A DNA stretch of 64,000 nucleotides. Origin: Pochonia chlamydosporia 170. Lineage: Eukaryota; Ascomycota; Sordariomycetes; Hypocreales; Clavicipitaceae. This document shows positions 28,001 through 38,830 of the stretch, piece by piece. Below the pieces are notes generated by a model that was not told where the DNA came from, ran no database searches, and saw only the letters and a program-made list of their open reading frames with translations. Both the position numbers and the translations under genes were made by a program. Location: NCBI RefSeq assembly GCF_001653235.2, contig NW_019154043.1, forward strand, positions 124,001 to 188,000, written 5' to 3'. Position 1 is the first letter of the stretch. The number at the start of each line of letters is the position of its first letter.

Positions 28001-30635
28001 CTAAAACCTTTAGACTTTTATATATTAGCTAAGATTAAATAGGAGATAAGCACGCTAGTATATATTTCTAATGCCTTTTAGTTTTATTATTAAATATTAG
28101 GCTAGGAAGTCTAATCCTACTAATAGGCTATCTAGGAGGCTAGATTATACTAGTAAACCTATAATAAATAGGGAGCTATTACTAGACCTTAAGAGGAAAA
28201 TAGCACCTACTCTAGTCATAGAAACTATACTAATACATTAAAGAAGATATAGCAAAACGCTAGAAGCTACTAGCTCTATCTTAGTTAAAGCTAGTAAAGA
28301 AGTCCTAGTGCCTACTACTTAGGGAAATATAGCTCTTATAGCTTATATAATAGCTAAAGATATAGTAATTATGCTCTAAATTAATAACTAAATTAGAGAG
28401 AAAGTAGAGTCTATATAAATAGTCATAGTAGAGAAGGTTTAATAAGCTCTTAGGCTATAACCTACCTATAATAATAAACTAGCTAGGCTACTAATAGAAA
28501 TACTACTTAAGGCCTAAAAGGAAGACGCTAAACTATAAAGGCAAGCTAGTATAGATTCTATAGAAAATAGCAGGAGAAAGAGTAATACCTATACTTATAC
28601 TATAAGTAGCCTAATATTATATAATAATAGAGCTATTATCCCATAGAAACCTAGCCTTAGGTAAGAGCTATTATAGCTATATTATAATAATCTGCTAGTA
28701 GGTTACTTTAGAATAGAAAGAACTATTAACCTGCTATAAAGGTATTTCTATTAGCTTAGAATAAGAGCTAAAGTTAGGAACTATATTGCTAGCTATACTA
28801 CCTACTAAGGGGTTATTACTAGATAGTATTGCCTATATAGATCCCTTAAATCCCTACTAATACCCTAGCAACCCTAGGTTAAAATCTTAATAGATTTTAT
28901 TATAGGATTGCCTATAAGCTATTATAATAACTAAGAGGTTAATATAATCCTAGTAATAGTAGACTAATATACTAAGTATTCCCTCTTCCTACCTATATCT
29001 ACTACTATTAATACTATAGACCTTATAGAGCTATTCCACAAGAAAGTAGAACTTTACTTTAGAGCTCTAGAGGGGATTATATTAGATAGAGGGCTAGTCT
29101 TTACTAGCAAGTTCTAGGGAGACCTCTGCTATATATCTAAGATAAAATACAGGCTATTAATAGCTTTTTACCCCTAAACTAATAGGCAGATAGAGCAAAT
29201 AAACTAGATAATTAAGTATTATCTATAGTGCTTTATAGGCAAAAACTAGGTTATCTAGCTACTATTACTGCTATAAGTATAATATACTTGTAATAATACT
29301 ACTAGTAGCATAATAGGCTATATACCTTACTATACCTTAATAGGTTATACGCTAGAGTTTTACCTTACTCTTAAGGCTAAGAGCTATAGGGTAGAGGTGC
29401 CTAGCGCTAGGAACTATATTTAGAAACCCTAAGAAGTCTATAGAAGACTAAAGTAATACTAGTAAAAGGCTATAGAAATATAGGCAAAATACTATAATAA
29501 GTAGCATTAATCTCTTACTCTAAATAGAGAAGACTTAGTAGGGCTTACTATAAAGAACCTCTAGTTTAAGAAAGAGAAAAGAAAGCTAATTCCTTATTAT
29601 ATTAGCCTATTTTAGGTTCTTAAAGCTATTAGCAAATAAGCATACTAACTAGCTCTGCCTAGCTAGTATAGCTACCTTTATAATGTGTTCCCTATAAGCG
29701 CATTAGAACCCTAGAAATACTAGCAAGAAATAGAAGAGAAGCTACTCTCTATACCTAACTTAGATAATAATAATAATAAGTATAAGGTAGAGAAGGTTAG
29801 AGATTAGAGAACCTCTTAAGAAGGTACCCTATACCTGGTAAAATAGAAGGGATAGCCTTTAGAATATAATTAGTAGGTGCCTGCTAAAGATATATATATG
29901 CCTCTTGCTATAGCAGCATATAAATAGGAAAAAGGCAGTAGAAAAGGCAGTAAAATATTATAATAATACTAGCTAAAGAAGACAGAAAAATCATAGAAAA
30001 GGCATTACGCTACTAAAACTCTATTTCTATAGAACTACTGCTATCTACCTAGCAAAAAATAAGCAAAAACCCTATTAAATCTAGGGGATAAAAATCAGAA
30101 AAGCTCTTAGAGCATCTAGGAAGTTAGTATTATACTTATTAGTAGTAATTACCTTCTTAATGCTATAAAAAAGACAGTAAATTACTACTGCCTAGGAGTA
30201 GTATCTAGGGTCTAAGAGATACAAATATAACACCTAGGTAGCCTTCTAGGCATCTAGAGTACTACTATAGGCCTCCTAGAAGGAAATTAGCAGGCAAAAT
30301 TATAGCAAAATAAGAATAAAAAGCCTATATATACTAAGTTAAAATAAGAAGGAGAAACTATAGTAACTATAAGTTACTATTAAGCAATAATATACTGCTT
30401 ATAAGTAGTAGTTATAAGCTAAATAGGAATATTAGCTAGTAATATATAGGCAATTACACTAGGTAACTATACACTAAATGCGCTTTAGCAGAACTAGTTA
30501 GCCTATAGGCAACCTAATAGGCAGTCTTAGTGTGGTTAAAACCACAGGTAAGGTCTAGTAAAAGCCAGGCAAAATAGAGGCAAGTTATAAGTATAAACAC
30601 CTAAAACCTATTATTATTCTCTAGGTTATTAGGTT

Positions 30636-31011
30636 GCTTCTCTTTGGGAATTATTGCTATAATTAAGCTATATAAAAACTCTAGAAGCTAGAGGAAATCC
30701 TATATATCTCCTACTATTCTAGCTATAGGCTATATATAAATATTAGCAAAGGAAAGAAGAAAGTGTGGTAAAGATATAGTAACTTACTGCTTTATAGGTA
30801 TTAGCACGCATAATATACTACTAGTATCTCTTGCTTAGCTCTTTCTTAGAGTTAATCTTAGTATTAAATTAACAGTAAATCTCTAGCACTTTAGGAGTAC
30901 TTATCTCTCTAGCGCGGAATTTATTAATTACAGTTTATAGGCAGTATATATAGAAGTGCTTTTCTATAGTAATAAAAGTTATTTTAGCGGCAATTAGGTG
31001 GCAATTTACTT
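30636..31011 (-). pseudogene. Antisense accessory reading track in A2, counterpart of 13,800-14,372
   Basis: The minus strand reads KITFITIEKHFYIYCL.TVINKF, then ISTPKVLEIYC.F, then IVGDI and LIIAIIP, with only TAA/TAG stops. This aligns residue by residue with the A1 track (ITFKKLTCLYCLYTVAKKF, STP, IL, IVGN, LVIAII). Similarity at protein level persists although the DNA of the two copies has diverged, which points to a real ancestral gene on this strand. Confidence 0.5.
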
Positions 31012-31280
31012 GTGAAAATAAGTTTAAATAGTAATCTAGAGCAGGAAATAGTAATAGAAAAGATAGTATAGCAGGAAGGAAAGACAAGCAAAGAGTAGGC
31101 AAAGGGGCAGCAATATATACATAATATTAGTTACTACGCAATAGTACCTTAGGTTATACGCACTAATATTTTTATAATAATAGATAGTTATATTAATATT
31201 ATAAGGCAATTTATAACCTAATAGCTAGCAAACTAACTATAAGGCTATCTGGCAACTAGCTATAGTAGGGGGGGGATAAT

Positions 31281-31459
31281 TGTAAGGTGCACAAGCGTAT
31301 AGACCCCACTTTACTACCACTCACATGTTAACACATAATTGCTGCTATTTAGCTAGCACCTTGCACATCTAGATATGTAAGGGTAAGCTTAAGTCTTAAA
31401 TATAATGTACCCTCTTGCTGCTACCTAGCTTTATCTTCTAATACGCTATGCACGTTATA
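31281..31459 (+). repeat. 3' LTR of A2 (179 bp)
   Basis: Begins TGTAAGGTGC and ends GTTATA (originally GTTACA). It is followed by the duplicated GTATT. Confidence 0.9.
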
Positions 31460-32890
31460 GTATTTCTCTTTCTTAAGCGTAATATAAATTCCTATAGAAA
31501 TAAGCTATATGCTTATTATTATAGGATCTAGAACTACTATACTAATACTTCTAGTTACTAGAAATATACTCTCTTAGTTCTATAAGTCTATTACCTATCT
31601 AGATAAAGCTATATATAAGTATAGGTTTGCCTATTGCGTGCTATTATAGCTATTCTTAGTAGCTTATACTGCTTTACTGCTTATATGCTTAATATTAACC
31701 TATAAGCCCTTCTTTCCTATGATTATATAGCATAGGGATTTACATTCTAAAGGCCTCTAAAAGTATATACCTCTTAGGCATAAGTATTTATAGTTATCTA
31801 ATTTTTCTTAAGCTTATAAGCTCTTATTTAAGCTATCTAAGCGCTCTCTAAGTATTATATGTACTTCTTAGGCATTTATATACTTAGCCTTATAAGCTAT
31901 TATAATAGCAAGAAATATTATAGTATAATCCTATAGTATATATATCTCTTCTATCTCTTATGCCTTATTTATAATAATTAAGTTAAGTATAATTCTTACT
32001 TATATAAGCTTATATTAAGCTCCTACTGCCTTAAGGAAATTATAAATAGTATTAGTCCCTTCTATCTTATTAATTCCTTTAGCTTTAGCATAATTATAAG
32101 CTCTATTCTAGTCTATATACTATTTCTCTACTTTAGAAGTTATGCATTTTGCTTCTTTTAATATTACTTAATAGTATATATAAGCCTCTTCTTATATGCT
32201 TAACTTTCCTAGAGTAAGCTATACTTTTATCTTCTTAACTATCTGCCTTAGAGAGTATCTATATAGGTTCTCTTTCTTAAGCTTTATAATAATAGCCTTA
32301 TATATACTTAGTTTAACTATAAGGGATATCTAGGACTTAATTGCGTGTGCTTTATTCTTAATCTTTATATATACTGCCTACTTAATTTAGTAACTATAGC
32401 AGAGAAGAGCATATAAATTAATTACCTTTAGCTTAGTCTCTATGCAGTCTATATATTCTTTAAGTTAGCAAATTATATTATTAATTATAGGAGGTTTAGA
32501 AGTATAGAGTATATCTATTATATACTTAGAAGCCTCTAGATTAATATATTTCTAGAGCTTATATACATAAGTATAATTTCTTAGAGCTATATACTATTTA
32601 GTCTATTAAGAGAGTATCTTAAGCTTTATCTTAATAGGCAGAGTACTCTCTCTAAGTGACAATTTATCCTCTATTAAAGGGATAGGATAAATGCATTAAA
32701 TGTAATTTTCTATGCTTATCTACACTATAGAAATTATAGGAGAAGTCTTCTTCTAGGCTTATAACTCTTACATAATAGCAGTTATAGATAGTATTATTAA
32801 TAATAATTAAAGGTTACTATAGAAGTTCTTAATTCCTTATAAATAAGACTAGCAGTAAGGACTGCCCTTTCTATGCTCCCCCTAAGCTAG

Positions 32891-33225
32891 GAAGCGCTGC
32901 ATTAATTATCTGAGCTCAGCCTCGCGGCCCCCCTGCTCGGTCGCGCATGCGTGCAACATCAAGCAACCTAACCAGAGGCAATTTCGCAGACTGACTATAT
33001 TAAAGGACGAACGAGTCGCGTTAAAGTTGGTCACCACCATCCGTAATTGGTTTTTCCTCACACGATAGCATATTAGTCTAGATGTTGGGTCACATATTTT
33101 TGAGTGCCTAGCAAGGACTGCAGTCACTCTTCATAAAGAACACCAAACAACTCTACTGGCCCTAGGAGCTAAATTCCATTTACTACTTGGCCTGCCTGTC
33201 AAAATTCGGATCTAGCTATCTCCAG
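32891..33225. other. Boundary between transposon nest and gene-bearing DNA
   Basis: Base composition changes within a few tens of bases near 32,890, from TA-rich and CpA-poor to about even. I see no gene here. The next coding region on the minus strand ends at 33,226, so this holds its 3' flank. Confidence 0.6.
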
Positions 33226-35845
33226 CTAATCCGTAGATTGCTGCAGCAGAGCATTATTGGGATTTTTAGTATCCTCGTTCTCTTCAACCACTGTTTTGTT
33301 GGCAGAAGCATCTAGGTATATTCTCATTATCCCGTTTGCCTGACTCCATCTTTTGCTCGTCATAGAAAAGTCGCTGTGATCACGGAGCGTTAATGTTACG
33401 ATGACCCGGCCGAGAGAGGTCTGCTTGAGGCGTCGGGATGCTATACCGAAGTCGAGTCCTTGAGTAATAGTTGACAGAAGGAGGACCCCCAAAACGATTG
33501 TGAAACACAGAGCGGCTAAATAGGCGGGTATCCCGAATTCATAGTGGTACATAACTTGACGAACCATTTTACGGACTTTTATATCAGCCGCACGATCTGG
33601 CTCAAAATTATAGTGACCCAAGACTCCTTTCGTGCCGACCATTGCAGAAGCTGCAACATCTGTCCAGAGAAGCTTTAGTATTTGAGGCACGGTATCCGGA
33701 GATGAAGAAAGGGTCCTCCACTTGAGCCATAAACTCATTGAATTCCGCCCTACATAGTCAAATAAGTCATTCCCCGTAATCTCCGACAACCCCTTACGAA
33801 GAACAGTATTCATGGCCGCAATGGGAGCAATTCCGGCAGGGAGATTGTCCCTGGGGTTCGTGTAGTCCAAATCATCTTCCCACATGAATTGACCAGCAGG
33901 GAGATAGAGGGATGGTTGCCGGATCGTTGATATATTTTTTGTACCCTGATATTGCTCATCAACAATTCCCCAGATGCGTGATATAGCGGACAGCGGGAGG
34001 TAGGCATTTTCTACACCCCAGAGGGGCATATCTGCTTCACGTGAATAGTTCTTCTCGTCAATATTGTGGATGATTAAACCTCTGATGCCCTCCGTTGTTC
34101 CGTTATGAGAAAAGCTGACTGTCTTAACCGTTGCGCGTATGCCTGAGGCACAGGTGTACAGCGGGGATGACCAGGAGCTCCCGTCTTCAAAAATCATTGA
34201 CGGACCACCGTCTAGTCTGCGTGGAACTCCACGTATGACATTACATGCGGTGTATGTATAGTTCAGCTTGGTTGGATAATTCGGATAGCTATCCTCACAC
34301 AGGCGGACTAGATCAAGACATATTGTTAGAACCAATGTGGATAACTGATGGGAAGAAGGAAGAAGACCAATGGACTGTTTAACATACTCGGGATACTGAA
34401 GTTACTGTGGCTCATGTTCCAGGGATTTGAGAATCCAGGAAATTCACCATTTGACCCTGAGGCGTTGAAGTTATCAGTTTGAAACACCTCCGAGAGATCC
34501 TGGAGTAAACCCAGCGACTGGTACTTATCAACCTTTGCATGCTTCTCGATGAACAGTTTAAACTGCTTGCCGACTTCGGAGTGAATGTAGGAGTAACCCT
34601 CTGCCCCAGATGTTTCGTTGCGCAGGTTGGTGACGTTCATTATGACCATTGTCAGTGCATTGGCGTACCAAGAAGCCATGTAGGCTCTCGCGTGCAAATT
34701 AGGTGTGTTCAGGTTTTCCCTTCCCTCCATCTGGTATTTAAAGACATCTGCTGTTTTGTTGAAGTTGGCAAAGCCGCCGTGATCTGTGAGCGCAAGTCCA
34801 GTTATTGTGGTGCCCGAGTAACTATCACTGGATACCGATACGTTGAAGTCTAAAGAGATGTTCTGATTTACACAAGTTGTCGATGGCTCAATGAAAAGTA
34901 TGTCTTCGGACCAATAAGAAGTGCGGTCAAGGTTAACGGGAACTGTGTGGTTTCTGAACCCAATAGCGCCATTTTTGGCATCAACGATTAAGCCTTCAAC
35001 AATGTTGAAGCTATCTGTGAGAGCAAAGCTCTCTAGAAATCGATAACCACCAGCTGGCATAGGCTCCCCATTGTTGGACCTATTATCACGTTTGTAAACC
35101 AGCTGTCGCCATTCAATATCGAAGAAGTTGGAAACCGTCGTTGGCACCTGATTCGTTCCGCTTGAGTAAATTTCGCGAAGACTGTTGGAAACCGTGACAT
35201 TGAAGCTTTTACTAGAGTTCAAACATTGAGGGAAAATTTCCTCCGGGTAAGTCCCATTAAAGAATATTACCCCCCCATTCTCGTCGTAAGGGCATGGCAC
35301 GCGGCAAGAGCCCTGTGAATCCAGGTAGCATCTCCGAGTGAAAGACCATCCGTTCCTGCTTGATGTCCCAGAAAAGATGGGGCTTTCATCGCGTGCGTAC
35401 ATGAAACTCATCTTCGCTGCCTCCCGGCTGAGAACTTCTGTCTCGTAAAGCCCTAGAGGCGTAACAACGCTTGCGACACTAACGAGGATAGCGAAAGCAG
35501 GTATTGCCATTGTGATGCAACGCACAAACTTGCGAACCCCAAGCGACTGTGTTGTGTCTGCTCCGAGGAAGATTGGCCAGAAGGAACTTTGTAAAGGCGG
35601 GCAGACAGCGGTCCTACACAGATTCAGATTTTATATATTGGCGTTGCAGGCGCTAAACTTACCATGTTGCAGCAGTCTCCTCATCTTTCAGACTTGTTGC
35701 CAAGATGAAGGTCAGGGCAGTAGGTACCAATAACTTGACTGAAAATGTGAGCTCGCGACGTTAAACATAACAAGCTCCCTTGAATTTTACCTGTTAAGAT
35801 TGCTGCGGCTATGATGCCAGCTACGAAACCGGATGTAAGCTCCAT
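33226..35845 (-). CDS. Large membrane protein of unknown function, four exons, 812 aa
   Basis: Model: 35791-35845, 35663-35738, 34388-35613, 33226-34307. The introns are 52, 49 and 80 bp with GT-AG ends; the third has a clear TTCTAAC branch site. The sum is exactly 813 codons. Start: ATG at 35845 (MELTSGF); an upstream coding exon is possible because the frame stays open to a candidate acceptor near 35,870. The protein has a hydrophobic segment near the N-terminus, a second one (MAIPAFAILVSVASVVTPLG) followed by a long Asn-rich extracellular-type region with many N-x-S/T sites, and a C-terminal membrane helix (IPAYLAALCFTIVLG) with a basic cytoplasmic tail. This looks like a family of uncharacterised fungal plasma-membrane proteins often found near metabolic clusters. 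No catalytic motif was seen. Confidence 0.8.
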
Positions 35846-36620
35846 TCCTACACCATGGAAATGAGGTGCTGAAAGCAAACATCAGTTCAAGATTTTCATC
35901 GACCTGGGGAAATTTCGACAGACCACAAACGGCCACATTGTTTTTAAGATGCTGGTTACTCGTATTTCGTAATGACTAACACTACTGACTGCATGGTAGT
36001 TGCCTGATAACTTCAAGTGGAAGGGTTAAACTGTACGGACCAGGGGCTTAAGGCTGGTGCAGGACTGTTATTACGCCGGATCACTCTGAAATGGCCCCAC
36101 CCCGAGCTGATTCGGGGTGGGCCAAGCTGAAGCGGTCCCAACAGAGGAAAGTGGTCATTAGTGAGATTAACAGCCCAACCCAAGGGTTATCAAGATTCTA
36201 CGGGAGACACTTGTGATGCCCGGGCCATGCAACACTTTTCTCAACCAAGCGAGGCCCATGTGGCAATAATGCAATTGCACAACCGCCACCGAAGTGTCCA
36301 TCATTAACCGCAAGTCAGCTCCTCACCAGCAAGTAACCCACCGTTTCCCTCTGTACCATTCTCAATGGCCGAGCTGGCTAATCTGGCTAGAGACGTTATC
36401 CGCCATGCTCTTGGCTTCCGCCTGGAGCGTGTCTCCGAAACACTCACTAGTTAGCGCGCGTCGCGATGTGCAGAGAGCACTTTGAGTCCCTGTGGCTTCC
36501 GAGCTGTCTTACGAATGCACTCCGAAGTGCAGTTTGCGGTTTACTTCCCCCGGACATTCGCACACGGCTCGACTGCCGCCACGCACGAACAGCGCGCAAA
36601 GGGTGCACTCTGATCTCGCC
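35846..36620. other. Intergenic region with one strong hairpin
   Basis: This is 5' flank of the membrane-protein gene (minus) and of the sulfotransferase-like fragment (plus). Apart from the inverted repeat at 36093-36123 I see no gene or RNA. Confidence 0.5.
36093..36123. promoter_or_regulatory. GC-rich inverted repeat (hairpin or dyad site)
   Basis: Left arm 36093-36105 (GGCCCCACCCCGA), 6-base spacer, right arm 36112-36123 (TCGGGGTGGGCC). Twelve pairs form with a single bulged C. It lies about 500 bp upstream of the fragment at 36,621 and 250 bp upstream of the 35,845 start. It could be a dyad operator for a zinc-cluster or zinc-finger protein, or a structural relic; the sequence alone does not decide. 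Confidence 0.4.
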
Positions 36621-37205
36621 ATGCATGATCAAGGAAACTTGAACAATGTACATGACGGGAAAGGGCTCGTCGTCATCCATGTAGCTCTTTTCCGCATGGC
36701 AACCCGGCCGCTCGCCGAAGCGTACAGGATCCTCGGCTACGAGACTCACCACGGCGTAGAGGACATTCTAGGCAATCCATGGGTTGAAATTGAACAAGCC
36801 GCGGAGGCGACATGGCCAACTGTGCCTAATGCGCGCCCTAGGTCACGATTTACACGAAGTGACTGGGACAACCTCTGGGGCAACAAGTATGACATAGTCA
36901 CCGACTTGGCTTGCCCGTTCACCGACCAGCTGATCCAGGCTTATCCCGATGCAAAAGTCGTCATTGTTCAGAGAGACTTCGAAAGTTGGTGGAACAGTTA
37001 CCAGGCAGGCGTGTTAGACAAGATATTCTCTCCAGGCCAGCAAATCTTCGTCTTCCTCATCAGGACCGTGATAGGGTCGCGAGCCGCTGATGCCATGATT
37101 AAAGTGAATTATATACATGCTTGGGTATGCCATGCAACGTCATACTGTGCCGTTAAATTGCCCCTGACGCCAAGCAACCAAGGGCCGCATCAAAGTCATC
37201 ATTAA
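36621..37205 (+). pseudogene. Sulfotransferase-like P-loop gene, C-terminally truncated
   Basis: Reads from ATG 36621 (MHDQGNLNN) for 194 codons. It has the family N-terminus with a degenerate P-loop (ALFRMATRPL for G-x-x-R-T-G-T-x-S-L), LAEAYRILGYETHHG, an FTDQLIQAYPDAK block and VVIVQRDFESWW. These match fungal sulfotransferase-like proteins of the same type as the intact gene at 44,614. Family similarity is lost after residue 160 (AADAMIK) and the frame ends in unrelated sequence overlapping the tail of the kinase-like pseudogene. The C-terminal half is missing, so I call it broken. The P-loop Gly and second Thr-Gly are also changed. Confidence 0.6.
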
Positions 37206-38174
37206 GAGCGCGCTTGATGCAGTAACCACCATCGCCTTAGTCTGTATGTCTTTTCTCAGCGCTGACGAATGTTCGAGACACCAAAGTAACAGCTTTCCCA
37301 ATGCCCTTGCATCTCCATCGTAGTCTGGAGCTTCAGTCCCAGCGTCAATCAACACCAACTTAGCGCGCGTCCCATCCTGTTCTATCAGTTGGAGAATCGT
37401 GTTCAAATACTTAATGTCACCATGTTGCACTCCGACTTTGAAAAGCTCTCGAACCCCTCGAACCAGGTCGAGAGGCTGCCCTAGGGTTATGGGGAGGTCG
37501 CTATCTCGGGCTAAAATTTCCAAATCCTTGCCAGCATACGGCAAAAGAACGCCAGCAACCGTGCCGGGTTTCCAAGGCTTCCTGTCGGCGATAACAACTG
37601 CAAGAATGGGGACGATGCAGAAGCGACTAGCCATGTCAATATTGATTCGAGCTGCTAATATTTGACCTATAGCTTGGATGAGAAGTTGACGGGTGTGAAT
37701 CTCGCCCTCAATAACCCGTACATCAACATCAAATTCGATGCGCTTGAATACACAGTCTTAGCCATCCCAGGTACACCGGTCTGCTGAGCGACTAATGTAT
37801 GTCAAGTCCTTTAGATTGTCAACGGCTGTAGTTGGTAAGCTGTCAGTTTCCTTGTCCCCATAGGTGAGTGACTTTTGTATTGGCCTCTCGACTTCGTTAT
37901 CTGGTTGGCAGTCAAACGTGGCCGTGATTCCCTTTGCATCCATCCGGATGGTATTCCACGGCGGTGTCTTCTGGTTTGCGTCGTAATACCGTCGAAGATG
38001 GTCTGTGATTTTCGATGATAGCCATCGATCATCTTCTATGTCTGCTTCGACCTTGAGGCAGTACCAGCGACGATTTGCTAGATCGTATCCCGCTGCAGAG
38101 CATCGTACCCCAGGCGTTATGAGGTTGCTGTAGATTTCAACAACTGGATCGTGCCAGGCACGGTTTGGTTCCAT
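37140..38174 (-). pseudogene. Protein-kinase-like pseudogene with one in-frame stop
   Basis: A single frame runs from ATG 38174 (MEPNRAWHDP) to the stop at 37140, 343 codons plus one internal TAA at 37758-37760, between CTWDG and DCVFKRIEFDVDV. Both sides are in the same frame, and no intron with usable splice sites removes the stop. The second half shows kinase-fold features: HGDIKYLN (catalytic-loop type) and LVLIDAG (DFG position, with Ala for Phe), so it belongs to fungal kinase/phosphotransferase-like proteins of unknown substrate. The change is a single-base kind (for example GAA to TAA), so inactivation may be recent or the stop may be a sequencing error. Confidence 0.6.
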
Positions 38175-38830
38175 GCTTGCGGCGGATGGCCTGAGAGGTG
38201 CGGAAGGCTGTTTCTCCGTGGATAAAGTGAGCAGAGAGTACCACGTGTTTGAAAACAAGACGTGCGAAATGTAGCCAAATATGTCAAGGTCAACATGAGA
38301 TGTCTGATGTCAACAGCTAAGGTCAGCTTGGTTTGGTCAGTAGTTGTCAAACTGTGTGTACAGTGCAAGAATCTTCTTTCACCCCAATTGTTACTGCACA
38401 AATGGGTGCATGCACGGTACAAGAAGTTGCGGGCACGGTGCAGAGCCAGGAAAAAGAGGCAGAAAAGTGGGGTTGCCTAATAGGGAGGGACAAAATGGAA
38501 AGGCAAGAGCGAGGATTGCTCGGGGGGCGGTTTGCTCCCAGGCCTGACTTCAGGCTCAACTCCGTGCAATATCTGTTGATGTCACTCAAGAAACGGCAGG
38601 CCTGGTTGTACTTATGACTCATCATTGATACCTATCTGTGAGCAGGGTACTCCTGACTAATTGTGCCTAGACGGTTTTGGTGTGGCTTAACTTCACTTAG
38701 CGAGTTTGGGCTAGCAATAAGGAAAGTCTGGTCTTTCCGAAAGGTTTCCATAATAAGGGTGATTTACTGGGCGCGCTATCGAGTTCTTTTTGCGTAAAGA
38801 GTACTCTAAGACATAGATTATATCTCAGGC
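38175..38830. other. Intergenic region, nothing recognised
   Basis: This is 5' flank of the kinase-like pseudogene and 3' flank of the ABC transporter. Short open frames here have no family features. Upstream coding exons of the pseudogene cannot be excluded. Confidence 0.4.

Larger units (their letters stand above)
24884..31459 (+). mobile_element. Ty3/Gypsy LTR retrotransposon A2, full length, RIP-degraded
   Basis: 6,576 bp with two 179-bp LTRs and the duplication GTATT (24879-24883, 31460-31464). It is collinear with A1. On the plus strand: gag (about 25,650-26,000), zinc knuckle (about 26,090-26,140), protease (about 26,290-26,500), RT (about 26,990-27,450), RNase H (about 27,780-28,030), integrase (about 28,680-29,350) and chromodomain side (about 29,790-29,900). 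A 1.3-kb tail with an antisense track follows. The purine tract with nine Gs (31,265-31,275) sits just before the 3' LTR. It interrupts element E. Confidence 0.9.
14813..32890 (-). mobile_element. Ty1/copia retrotransposon E, host of A1, D and A2, RIP-degraded
   Basis: E survives in three pieces: about 14,813-15,835, 21,896-24,878 and 31,465-32,890. Read on the minus strand from the right: gag side (32.7 kb), integrase side, then RT with KRYKVRIYIYRDL, FNVKNAFLYA, LIKALYRLRDLP and FFIDN (22.3-21.9 kb). The frame continues across element D as NIILIFYKNKLEA and into copia RNase H with IEVELLALQEVA and HVD-like YINI (15.3-14.9 kb). A G-run on the minus strand (14,813-14,822) is its polypurine tract. 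Its 3' LTR would be left of A1, off the window; its 5' LTR is not recognisable and the right end seems truncated near 32,890. Confidence 0.8.

Noticed and set aside
1..32890. Reading the AT-rich half as a centromere or mitochondrial insertion
   Set aside because: The sequence resolves into named LTR and DNA elements with duplications; AT-richness follows from RIP-type transitions.
32906..33127. Minus-strand open frame of 73 codons at the nest boundary
   Set aside because: No family features and no counterpart; probably chance in the 3' flank of the next gene.
34539..34853. Plus-strand open frame of 104 codons
   Set aside because: Antisense shadow inside exon 3 of the 812-aa membrane protein.
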